NCBI RefSeq assembly: GCF_036324505.1
Contig: NC_086366.1
Location: 10,471,927 to 10,535,926 of the forward strand
Origin: Eleginops maclovinus
Lineage: Eukaryota; Chordata; Actinopteri; Perciformes; Eleginopidae
DNA length: 64,000 nucleotides
Direction: 5' to 3'
Each line of letters begins with the position of its first letter. Within the stretch, counting starts at the first letter, position 1. The notes under the pieces are model-generated. The model was not told the origin of the DNA, searched no databases, and saw only the letters and a list, made by a program, of their open reading frames with translations. The position numbers and the translations under genes were made by a program. This document shows, in pieces, positions 52,955 through 64,000 of the stretch.

Positions 52955-54474
52955 AAAAAGTCCCACAGCATAACACACATGCTTTGTACTACTTCCTTCA
53001 GATAAGTGTTTTGTTTTTTTATATTGCACCAGAAAGTACAAACAATAACTTTGTATACTGTATATACATCTAATAGGTGAATATTAAAAGTGGAAATTGT
53101 TTTGGTTGCTCTTTTCACTTCTCACATTATCCTGGACTGAAACCTAAAGCTTTCCTGACACAAGTCAACGGTTCCATTTTACAGTTTAACACAATTATAC
53201 CTTGCAACTTGTCAGTTACAGATTTCCTTAGAAAATATTGGGCAAAAAGGATATCCCAACACCTGGATCAGAGCTTTCAAGCTGACAAACAACAAAACAG
53301 TAGGTGAATATTTAGGGGGAAATACTGTGACGCAGTTTAATGTGCTTAATTGGTTAAAAGTGTTTAGGGATCATCTACCCCCAGTGACCTGACATGTCCC
53401 AGGTCAGCCTGTGGAGGGCGATGCAGTCAGCAGCTACTCCAATGGGGAATGTAAAACAGAATTCCTCTCTGGAACAAAAGGACCTGTTAACCGGACAGCC
53501 ACATGGGAAGCACCACAGAGGGTTTATTGTGCATGACTGCAAACTTTTTTATTTGTTTTTCTACCCCCCCTCTTATTCACCAACAACTGTACAACACACC
53601 ATGGCATTGAACTTTTAGCTGCATAACTAATATAGCTTGCATTTGACACAATGCTCTGGCTTTCTCTAAGAACGTTTACTTTAAGAGACAGGAGTAGTGA
53701 TTATATTTTAGACAATCACAAGTGGATAAGTTAAGTTCTTGGGATATCAACACAACAGAATGATGCTCTAAAAATGTATGTTTTCTTTCTAAAACTCCTG
53801 CCAGTGCGTATGTCTTTTTCGCAAGGGAAAGGGCTATAATTACATCTAGTTTGTCCACAGTATCTGCCTTCTCCTATCAAAAAGGAAGGGAAAAAAAAGC
53901 TTTTCCTCTGAATCCCCGAGGGGGCTATGACAGCCCCTATACCCCTAGTCCCGCCCACCCCCTCTGCCCTATCTCAGGCATTAACATGCAAAAAACAACA
54001 CAAGTCACGGAAAACCAAATCATGCCAAAATAAGGAATCCACAAACAGTTTTGGGAATTAAGAGTGGATGACGCGTCGGGCCTGCGAAGGCGTGCTAACC
54101 TGGCGGAGGGCTCAGACATAGTAAGGGATTAACAATGGAAACGTTGTATTTGTGAACAGGTTGGGAAAGTTTTGGCCAACAATTGTTGTAGCGCTTTTCC
54201 TCCTTAAACGGATGCAGTTTCGGGAATCGAAAACATGTAAGTGTTGATAACAGAGCAGCACAGTTAGGCTTCTAACTCAAAAGTCTATCGATTGTTTTAC
54301 ATCTTTTCATTGCACTTTGAAGATTTGCCAACACTTACGTTTTTAATTTGTTTTCTTTTGATTGTTGCATGCTAGGTGGGGGGAAATGGACCACAACTCA
54401 ACAAGGTGCCTAGATCTGTAATATCCGTGGAGTTGAAATGCTTGTGTGAAATCAAACAAAGAGAGACATGAACA

Positions 54475-57400
54475 ATGGCAGAAAGAGAGAGGAAAACTTC
54501 AGCTGTTTATCGCAGCGTCTCTTTCAAAAAAGTGGGTTCCTGGAGCACCAACAGCAGTGAACACCAACAAAACAAATCAGACGATTTGGAGGCTGCTGGC
54601 GTCGCCCTTCCCCCGGAGCCCAGCAAAGCAGAACAGCACTTGGCGACGCGTAACCTCAGTGTGTCAAGAAAAGTTTCCAAAATCTCTGCCACCACCACCA
54701 CCACCACTGCCGGCCTCCTGACCGCAGACCCAAAGAGAGGCTCCTCCACTGCTCACTCCTCTATTTCGCCATCCATCCGACAGCTCACTGAGAAGTTTAG
54801 CAGCAGCAGCAGCAGCTCTACAGAAACGCACAGAGCCTCACCGGGGGACTGTGGAGCTGTGACGCGGGGGAGAAGCACTCTTCCCCGGGAAAGTTGTTCC
54901 AGGAGAGACGGGTCTCCTCGTAAATCTTTTCACGAAGACAGCGGTGGGGTATATTTCCACGGTTGTGATATTACTACCGCTGAGACATTGATAGACAATA
55001 AAGTGCAAAAGTTTCACTCTGATACTGACTCCGTGTCAGGCTCGGACTTGGACAAGAAAAGTGAGAAGGGGATTTTTTCAAGTTTATCCACCGACAGCAA
55101 TTCTGGTAAGAGAGATTATTCACAGATAAATGCATGTCCCTCTGATCCCAGAAAGACTTTGAATACAGATGAGGAAGATGATGTTGTTAGTAGAGGGGTT
55201 CCCTCACCCTGTAAATCTCACAGAAGCTATCTCTCTGCACGTCACAGTGAATTTATTCCTCTGCACTCTGACAAGTGGCCCAGTGTCACTAAAATTAGAC
55301 AGATTTTTGATGAAGGACAAGGCAATGTTACGCAGCAGCACAATACTGACTCGTATGATAATTTAAAAGCAGCTCATAGAGGAAACCAAGAGGAACTTAG
55401 CCCCAGTGACTGTGTTTCTCTCTCAGATAGAAGTGACAAACTCTCGCTTTGCAGCTCTGCTAATGAACCCTGTAGCCTGTCTTCGCATTGCAAATGCATA
55501 GCTGCAGCAAAAAGCAGAGAAAGCAGCCCTGCTAAAGATACTTTTTGTCACAGTATGGACCTTTATCCCAAAGCTTACAACCAGCAGTACTCGAACAAGG
55601 AGGAGGAGACTGACTTAGAGTTACAAACTTCTAATAACAACAACGTTCCTGGCAGAAATACTTTCCAAAGCAGCAGCAGCAGTAGCATTCACGGGTGCAC
55701 TAAGGGTAGTCACTACCAAAGGATTAACCCATCTCAATACAGATCTCATAGTCCCAGTCCTGAGCCAGAGGCTCCCCATAAGACCCATAGGACAACAGTG
55801 TTGACATCTGACCCCAGCCCTGACCTTCAACCCCCTGCTACTTTGTCTTCGAGTCAATCGGGAAGCTTGGACGCCTCCTCCTGCTCCTCCTCTCTTCAGC
55901 GGTCCTCAGTGAGGGAGAGAAGGGATAGACAGGGGGTCGGGCTGCCCAGGGATAGTTTACATTCCTCACATAGCTCCTCTAGAGCACCAGCCCCCACCTC
56001 CTCCTCCCCCTTTTCTGCTCCAACTCTAGATAAATCCATTACCTCCTCCTCCTGTACTGTAGCTCCTTCCACCGAGCTTAAAGCCCCAGCAAAAGTAGCT
56101 GTCCCCCTCCGCTCCCGCTGGAGGTTCAGCTCTGGAGACGAAGAGGAGGAGCACAACAGAAGAAGAAAAGTTGGAGGAGGCAGTTGGAGTGTTCCTTCTG
56201 GCCCTGCTCCTTCCATCTCCTACAGAGCAGGTGAAAAGTGTGGCACTGAGCGAGGAAGTAGCTATTTGTCCCGCAGTAAAAATGGCTGGTGTGGTGCTAA
56301 GGGCATTGGCAGGTCTTCAGGCAGTGAGGAGGACAGCCCTGGTTGTTTAGGCCCCCACACTCGAGAGGCAGTGCGACGACGCTCACTGAGAAAGAAGAAG
56401 AAGGTCAGTGGAGCTGCTCTTGCAGCAGGCCGTGATGATTATGGTGATCATGATGGCGAATCAGAAGACACTGACAGTGACACAGCCATGACAATGGAGC
56501 ACTTAGAGAAGCACCGCCAGCAAAACACATGTGGAGCTCATGCAGGACCAATATCTCGGAGCCACTCGGCAAGAGAACAGAAAAGTAACAGTAACAGAGC
56601 CAGGGTGCAGCAATGGGAGCGCATCTCCTCAACTGCGACATCCACAACACTTCCTGGTGTATCTCGAGTGTTCAAAGGTCAATATCCCCCCATTTGCTTC
56701 CAGTCCTGGTGGTTCGCGTTGCAGCAGCCGATACTCCAGCACTGAGACACTGAAGGAGGAGGACCAGGCTGGCTCGGCCAACCGTGCAGCAAATATGTTT
56801 GTTGTCAGCGACAGAGAAGGAGGCCCCACTAGCAGAGCTGCATCCTCTTCCATGCTGAGTAAAACGTACCATGGGAATTTTACCATGTACCGCTCCCCAA
56901 GCTTTGGCCATGGGGATAATTTCTCCCATCCCCCTGTATGGGTGCGCCCAAATATTGTGCCTACAGTCACCCTCTCTGGTAAACTTTCCAGAGACGGCGT
57001 GGCATCAGCAGGGGTTAGGGATGGTGAGACCATGAATTCAAGTAGGACAACAGGTGGGGTAGATGATAATGATAAAAACCAAATATCCATGTCCAACCCT
57101 GATATCACCTTAGAAACTATGTCCCTTTTGACCTTTTTGAAATCTGATCTGTCAGATCTCAAGGTGCGGAAAAAGAGTGGAGACAAATCTGGGGTCGTGG
57201 AAGGGTCACCAGCTTACAGGATGGGCTCACGGACTCCTCATGGTGGGACCCTGCTACCCTCTGGTTGTCGGCCCACACTGAAAGACCTGACTGCCACCCT
57301 GCGGCGTGCAAAATCCTTCACTTATTCAGACAAACCCAAAGCAGCAGTAAGGTGTTACTTGACAGGTGGCGCCACAAAAAGGAGCTCCTCTGAGCAGCAG

Positions 57401-59751
57401 CTTGATTTGGATGGAGAGGGTGATGGAGGGAGGGTGTCTGTGTCAGAAAGGGAAGTAGAAAGTGATGGGGGTGATTTTAGGGTTGGGAGAGAACAAAGAA
57501 TGAGAGATTATGGATTTGATGATGAGAGTGAGGAAAGGATGCCAACTCCATTGCAGGAGAGGTATGTGCAGGAAGCCAGGCAGGTCATTCGAGATATCTG
57601 CCAGATGAGTACTAGAGAAGATGAAGATGATTTGGAGGATGAATCTTTCAAGTTCAAGAAAACAAATGAGGAGAAGGAGAAGGCAGGAGTTAGCATTACG
57701 GATAAGGCAAGGACAGATCAAGAGCCTGAGTTTAATAACACAAAAGACAGGGATAAACATGAGAGGGAGAGCGAGAACAGGGAGAGGGAGAGGAGTGAGA
57801 GGGATGGACAAAGTATGCAGTTGGAGAAACTAAACAGCAGGGGCACAGAGCACAGGGAGAACACAAAGAGACAGAGCAGAGAGACGGAGAGAGCCTTACT
57901 GAAGGGCGACTCAGAGGAAAGCATGTTCTACGAACGCTCTGTGGATGAACTTTCAGGCCATGAGTCCAGTTTAACAGACGAAGGGATCGTAACAGAGCCA
58001 GAGACAGGCCCGAGTGATCCCTCTGAGAGTTCATTCCTTGGGTCAGCAGGGGTTCATTTGGGGTCAAGAATTGCTAGGGATGTACTAGGGCAACCTGTCA
58101 CCTTATGGAAGCAATCGGCTCTACATGATGCGGATGGGTTTAAGCCAGAGACAGAAGAGATTGCGGAGAACAGCATCAATTGTACAAATAGTCTGAATGA
58201 AGTCAGTGATACTCCTTCCTTGGCTGATCCTGGCCGTACGACTGAGAGTGACTGCATCCTCATGGAGCTGAGCAGCAATGCTGCTATCAACAATGTTAAC
58301 ACTACCACTGAAGAGGTCAACACCAACTGCACAGTGTCGCAGAGGTCAGCAGGCACTGCAGGAGGAGGAGGAGGTGGACTGGAAGCCCCTGCGACACCAA
58401 GTTCTGTCCGTCGAAGGCGCAAATTCTCCCCTTCTGGTAATAACACAGGCTCTGATTCCAGTAATGGCAGTAATGCAGAGTCTACAATGGCAGCCGTTGG
58501 TAATGGGGAGTCAAGCACTTACCGCTCTCTCAGTGACCCAATGCCTCAGCGGCGCTGTTCAGTGTCAGAAGAAGGGAATAACAACTTTTCCTCCGTAGAC
58601 AGCAACCTGTTGGGATCATTATCTGTCAAAGGAGGGGGAGGTGCTACAGAGTGCTCTGCTGGGGACGATTTGTCAGAATACAAGGGCAGTGTGGCCAGTG
58701 ACTTGTCAGTTTACAGTGATGGCGGGCTACGCGATGAGGCTGTTCGTGACTACAGTGGGGTGATCAGGAGCATTGTAGCTGAGCCAGGTGCAATGGACAG
58801 ACTTATGACCGATGATCATGGCAATGGCAAAGCTCCAAAGAAGAAGTCATTGAGTGACCCCAGTCGCCGTAGTGATGCACCTTTACTTTTCCAGAATGAC
58901 CCTCAATTCAAAGGTCATATTGGCAGCACTCAGCCTATCAGTGAGCTGGATCAACCTGGTCAGATCCCACCTTCCAGTAGTGAGCCTATCCTGAGTGAGC
59001 AGAGAGAGGAACTGTGGGAGCCAGAAGTGGAGCCTAATTACACACTGACAGACCCAAATGTAAAAATAGTCAAGAAAGCTCGTTCCAAGTCAGATTGTAC
59101 CCTCCGCTCCGATATCCATGACAATGAAGATGATGATGTTATAGACCAAGGGGCAGAGGAGGCAGAAGTTCAGAAGTTTAACTTTAACCTGAAGCTGGCT
59201 GGGGTTCTGTCCCCTAGAATGGTTCGCAGACCCACCAGAAAGCGTCCTAACAGGCCGGCCCAGTTTTCCCCTCTTGAAGATCCATTTGAGCCCCCAGAAA
59301 TGGGTTCAGAAGAGCAGGAGGATCACAGCTACCTAACAGACCGTACTCCTCCCCTTCCCATACTGCATTCTAAACCCAAAAACAGACCCAAGCATGTCCG
59401 CCATGCCAGTGAACCCTTCATCCCCATCTCCCCTCCTCCACAACTCCAGCCACTGAAGGAAGTAGAATGCCGTGCTGCCCACCACACTGGAGACATTCAG
59501 ACCTCGAGTAAGCCTCCAGGAGATGTGGCCCCATCACTGGAGGATGTTACCCAGAAATATATTCTGAACTGAGCACTGCTGAGGGCCCAGGGCCTCTACC
59601 TGCAGCTAGGGATGGAGCAGAAAGTTCAGTGTCTGCTTCAGAGGCACCCAACGAGAACAGCACCAGTGGAATTACAGAAGCTGCACTACAGAAGAAGAGC
59701 CAAGAGGACACTGCATCCCCAGCTATCCCACAGAAGACCAAACCCAGAGTG
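54475..59751 (+). CDS. arhgef17: Rho guanine nucleotide exchange factor 17 (TEM4), large first coding exon, with two apparent frameshifts
   Basis: The N-terminus has VYRSVSFK (11-18), ISPSIRQLTEKF (97-108) and WPSVTKIRQIF (268-278), matching human ARHGEF17 features (LYRSVSFK, LSPSVRQLSRRF, WPSVTEMRKLF). The region is low complexity, Ser-rich (poly-Ser and poly-Thr runs) and intrinsically disordered, as in the human protein; the DH and PH-like domains would be encoded downstream. Reading is in frame 1 for 54475-56670, shifts to frame 2 for 56672-59569 and returns to frame 1 for 59570-59751. The shifts look like one extra T near 56671 and one missing C near 59569. The exon ends at a GTGAGT donor (59752) in phase 0. 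With both indels allowed for, this is about 1,759 codons, longer than the human segment before DH (about 1,060). Later motifs include SRCSSRYSSTETLKEE, PSLEDVTQKYI and RHASEPFIPI. The GEF activates RhoA-type GTPases and is tied to endothelial junctions and actin; that activity lies outside the window. Start chosen by homology over ATGs 7 nt upstream. Confidence 0.9.
56668..56677 (+). other. arhgef17: Apparent +1 frameshift in arhgef17
   Basis: At gtg-t-tca-aag, the frame-1 reading GVSRV is followed by frame-2 SKVNIPPF. Dropping one T (56671 or 56672) would fuse them as RVSKVNIPPF. Frame 1 then stops at 56743-56745, about 70 bases later, and frame 2 is coding-like for 2.9 kb. Confidence 0.8.
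59566..59574 (+). other. arhgef17: Apparent -1 frameshift in arhgef17
   Basis: Frame 2 reads PSLEDVTQKYILN then TGA (59570-59572). One more C after 59569 would continue as frame-1 LSTAEGPGPLPAA, which stays open to the donor at 59752. The change is of one base beside a C/T pair. Confidence 0.65.
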
Positions 59752-61228
59752 GTGAGTCCATTTTAAACATTTTAAAGCCATGAGTGAGTGTGTGCAAGGT
59801 TGGTGTGTTCAATGCTCTTTTGTTGTTCTGATGATTTATAGTTTTACATTTGGTTTGTGTAATAATGGAAGATAGATGTTTTTGAAGGTATAGTTATCCT
59901 AAAACTGCCCATAATGTTGTCCTGTAAAGTTGGCTTGTTCCTATGGTTATATCACTGCAACCAAAAGTGCATGTGTTTGTCTGTGCTTTCATGAAGTGCT
60001 GTGAATCAGGACCCATATGATACATTTCAGAGTGCATTTGGGAGCAGCACTACAATACAGAAGCCATTAAAAGCTGTACAGTGTTAAACAAACTTCAGGG
60101 GATGTTATTAGTTTGAATAAACAAATCGCAGACAAAGGGCATTAGGGAGTGTACCATGGCCTGCTGTGTGGTTCTGTTTTCATCTATTTGTTTCATCCAG
60201 TATAGATTGTCTGTTTGCCAGAATCATAGAGTCTTAGAGAGAGGCTGTAATAAGCAGTATGTCTAAACATTGTGTGTGTGGATGTGTCTGTGATGCTGCA
60301 TTTACTCAATAGTGTCTAAACATTGGGAGATTTCTGGCTTGATATGTCATAGCAATACAAATGTTTAATGATTGGGCTTTGACCAATAATCCATATCATC
60401 ATAATTATACATAACAACTTTGAGAATGTATTTATGTTATTTAAACCACCACTAGGTACAAAATGAGGTAGTTAAACATACAGTATGCTAGAAACTGTGT
60501 ACAATAAAACTAAACTAATGTCAAAACCTGAACACAGTTCAATCAAAACAAAGTTGTTTATAAGGTTTTATAACTGTGGCAACTCAAGTTATAAACATTA
60601 ATGCAACTAAGCCATTGCTTTCATTGCCATACTGTACAACCTTTACTCATAACACACCTCTAAGTGCGGCACACACTCACCTGGAGCTCTTTTCCCTGGA
60701 GTCAAAATCATTATAGACTCTGAATAGGTGTGGAGAAAGTAAAAACAACATTGGGATTACCATCTTGTCTTGAGCTCAGGAGAGGTTGCAGTGCAGACAC
60801 ATCATCCGAGGCTTTGCTTTCATTGAGTCATGACTGCTTTCTTTATCGCAGGTCTATAATGCAGCGCTCTGCTCTGGTTGTGAGGCCAACTGTTGCCTGT
60901 AGATGGTTTTAGACTGTCTTAATTTGGACACAAAGAATATGAGGGTTTAGCTTATTGCTCATTGACATCCTCTTACTAAGCTGCTCATTGATATTACTTC
61001 CATCTATTGCCTTGGTCTTCATTGTTTTTACTCCTCAGGGCCATTGTCCTTCGTTGTTTCTGTAGTGACAGTAGCAGTTGCTGGCAAGTGACCTCAGCAG
61101 TACAGGAAATGGGTTAAGGGAAATGGGAAGTTGTTGTGGTTACTAAAGTGTTTGATGATGTCCAGAATTACCGGCTGGCGTGTGTGTGTAAATGTGCACT
61201 CCATTGTGTGTGTATTATAAAATGGTTT

Positions 61229-61487
<259 letters not shown>

Positions 61488-62614
61488 ATTGTTTGTCTGG
61501 AATCTATCAATGGCTTGTTCAAACCCTGAGATTTGCCAACATGCTGTGTTTAAAGCACTGCCCTGCAGCTCTGGTGCGAAGGGAAGGTGCTTATGTGATT
61601 TGAACTGAATGCAATAACTGTGCCAAGCTAAAATGGAGCGTAGACAACTTAAGAGAAATAAAGAAAGAAAGAACAAGCTTTTTCCTTTTCTGGAGACTTG
61701 ATTGTTGCTCGTTTCAACCTCAACACAATGCCAGCTTTCTTGCAGAAAAATCTCTCATTTATTTTATCTTTGTCTTTATTACAGACTTGCTAATTCACTC
61801 TTCCTTTTTGCCCTTTTTTTATCTTTTCTGCCTTGTTGTCGGCCAACTAAGAGAGAGAGAGAGACACTGAAAAATGCTAACTATCAGCATGTACATTTTC
61901 AGGTCATACCTCATCTTAATTTTTGTAATATTAGTCTCCAAAAATTCCTCCTCAATGTCATCTTATTTTGCTCTTTGCTGTCTCTGTCTGTGTCTCTGGA
62001 ACATTGCAGTGACGTGAGGTCATAACGTTTGTCTTGGTGTGAGGCAGGCTGCCGAGCCAAATGTCAGGTAGAGAGAGACACAGACTAATGGAGAAGAAAA
62101 GAAGAGAGTTGGAAGGAAACACTTGCTGCCTAAAAGAATTAAAAATAGAATAGATTAAAATAGAACTGAGAGGGCTGGAGAATTAAATGATGGTGGAAGG
62201 CGGGGGAGTGAAGGAATGAGATGTAAATGCATAAGATGGTAGAAAAGACTGATTTGAGGGTCATTTTAATGTGAATTACTAAAGTATGCAAACCCACAAG
62301 ACCTAAATTGACTCATGTTTACCTTTTTTGCTTCACTAGATAAAGTGAATGTTGTTTCCCAAATGTTTGGGTCCTCACCCTGGATTATTTAACATTGAAA
62401 TAGACATTTGTAAATTAAAATGTGAGAATTTAGTTTTAAAATATTATTTTAAGGGGATATATTTTCACGTATCAATAATACAGTGATGACTCCATTACTG
62501 AAACATGAAACCAAAAGTATTAATTTCTTGGTTTTGTCCACACTTATTCCGCTGAAAAATATCTTACCACAGTTCGTCCAGTCAGTGTAAAATGATATTA
62601 AAACAAATGGAGCT

Positions 62615-62794
<180 letters not shown>

Positions 62795-64000
62795 TTCCCG
62801 CTACTTTATCAGAGAGCAGGAATCTGGCCTATCGTTCCTTCTCCACTGGTTGCTTAATCTTCCCCATAAAGATAAACAGACAGGGATTTTTTTGTTGTTG
62901 TCATTTAATCAAAAGTGATCAACATATAACAGTTCAAATGTTTGGTAGTTTGAAAATGATAGCCAGTCATATTAATATGTGTTTTTATTTACTTGTTGAA
63001 TATCCTTACATGAACAAATGGCAGTTGTCTACTCACAGCTCTGGTTTGCATATAATGATTTCTCCTATGTCACACATTACTGCTCACCGTGTAGAAGAGG
63101 CCAGTACAGGGTTAATGGGGGTGCTAGCTGGAGTGCTAATGGGAGAAAGAAGCAGACAGACAGGTTGGTCTTTTACAGTGATCTGCATGGATTAGGTCTA
63201 AAAGCATAGTGTTTATAGCTTCAGATTTATGACCAACTTTGTTTTTATCAGGCCACCCACATGGAATCAAATGCCTTACCTCTACTAGGTTTTTTTCTTC
63301 CATTCCCCTCTTGCAACCCCAGTCCTCCCCAGATGTAGTTGTGACTCAGAGGAGCAGTAAGGGGGGTAGATATACTGAAGTAGTGAGCTTGTTTGATTTT
63401 GTCTTATTGATGTTTGAATACATAGTGAAAAATGAACCATCACCAAGTTATCTGACAAGTTATTAGAAACAAAATAAAGAGGAAAGGAGATTGACCACAT
63501 GTTAATTAAGATGATAGACTTTTGACATGACCATGAAGCTGTCTGGGGTTCCAAACCTGCTGTGATAAGGTTGGATGGCTGGTAGTTTGTTTAACTGTGG
63601 GATGGAGCGTGTATGTAATAACTAAGCAAGGATTTCTTCAGTTCCCGGCTCGAGTAGTTTAAGGAACACGGGGATAGAACAGACTGGAGCAATTCAATGT
63701 GTTTATAAGTCCTTCAACTTCTGAGTACTAGAGCTCGTGGATCAGTTTGAGTTCTAGCTGCATGACTTTTGCTTAGAAAAAGGGTGGGTGAAAAGTCTGT
63801 AGGATGTTGGAGAAGAAGAAGAATGAGCCTTTAGTGTGGTGGTGGAGTGATCTGTCCAAATGACACCACCCTGCCCAGCCCTTCCTCTCCAGTGGCACCC
63901 TTCCTTTGTCACTTTTTCTCCTGCATTTGCTTTCTACAGTTAACCAACTGGTATCACCTATTTCCTTGTCGCAATTTTGAAATTTGGTTTCAGCTGTTGT

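Noticed and set aside
54446..54721. 91-codon frame overlapping the arhgef17 start
   Set aside because: It overlaps the true start in another frame and has no homologous content; it ends in a poly-Pro translation of the Thr codon repeat.

Overview
The window is vertebrate nuclear DNA, almost certainly from a ray-finned (teleost) fish. Genes are split into GT-AG exons, (AC/GT)n microsatellites are unusually long and frequent, the mobile elements are types common in fish (LINE tail, tRNA-derived SINEs, fold-back elements), and the proteins are clear vertebrate orthologues. No bacterial, viral, CRISPR or plasmid feature is seen, and I did not find a wholly new biological system.

Layout. Positions 1-900 hold the 3' end of a LINE. 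Sarcolipin (sln, +) is a 31-residue CDS at 3719-3814 with a TATA/MEF2-type promoter element and a 5'UTR intron. kbtbd3 (-) follows in convergent orientation; I rebuilt it as nine coding exons (5073-8632, 634 aa), with an ETS palindrome near its 5' end. fam168a (+) fills 10.6-32.2 kb: a non-coding first exon, a roughly 10 kb intron, five coding exons giving 198 aa, a small 3'UTR intron and a roughly 5 kb 3'UTR. From 32.2 to 49.4 kb there is no confident protein gene, only repeats, a possible 5' exon at about 39.5-39.8 kb and one tRNA-Ala(AGC) gene at 45984-46056. p2ry6 (+, 363 aa, two coding exons) lies at 49460-50710. The giant first coding exon of arhgef17 (+) runs from 54475 to 59751, and its first intron continues past the window end.

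Context. From memory of the human map, SLN and KBTBD3 lie in 11q22 while FAM168A, P2RY6 and ARHGEF17 lie in 11q13. The fish block therefore joins two human chromosome 11 neighbourhoods. RELT, which lies between ARHGEF17 and FAM168A in human, and AASDHPPT, which neighbours KBTBD3, were not found. The genes do not form one pathway: a SERCA regulator, a CUL3-adaptor-type Kelch protein, a proline/tyrosine-rich FAM168 protein, a UDP-type GPCR and a Rho GEF.

Most notable points: (1) arhgef17 exon 1 is open only if two single-base indels about 2.9 kb apart are allowed for; (2) kbtbd3 intron 1 is almost entirely a tetranucleotide repeat, is 177 nt long and has no in-frame stop, so its retention would insert a Cys/Leu/Ser/Val repeat into the BTB domain; (3) a possible unrecognised fam168a exon at 20317-20424 would extend the protein N-terminus in frame; (4) p2ry6 has an intron inside its receptor CDS; (5) a TTAA-ended 743-bp palindromic-ended element carries three internal tandem units.
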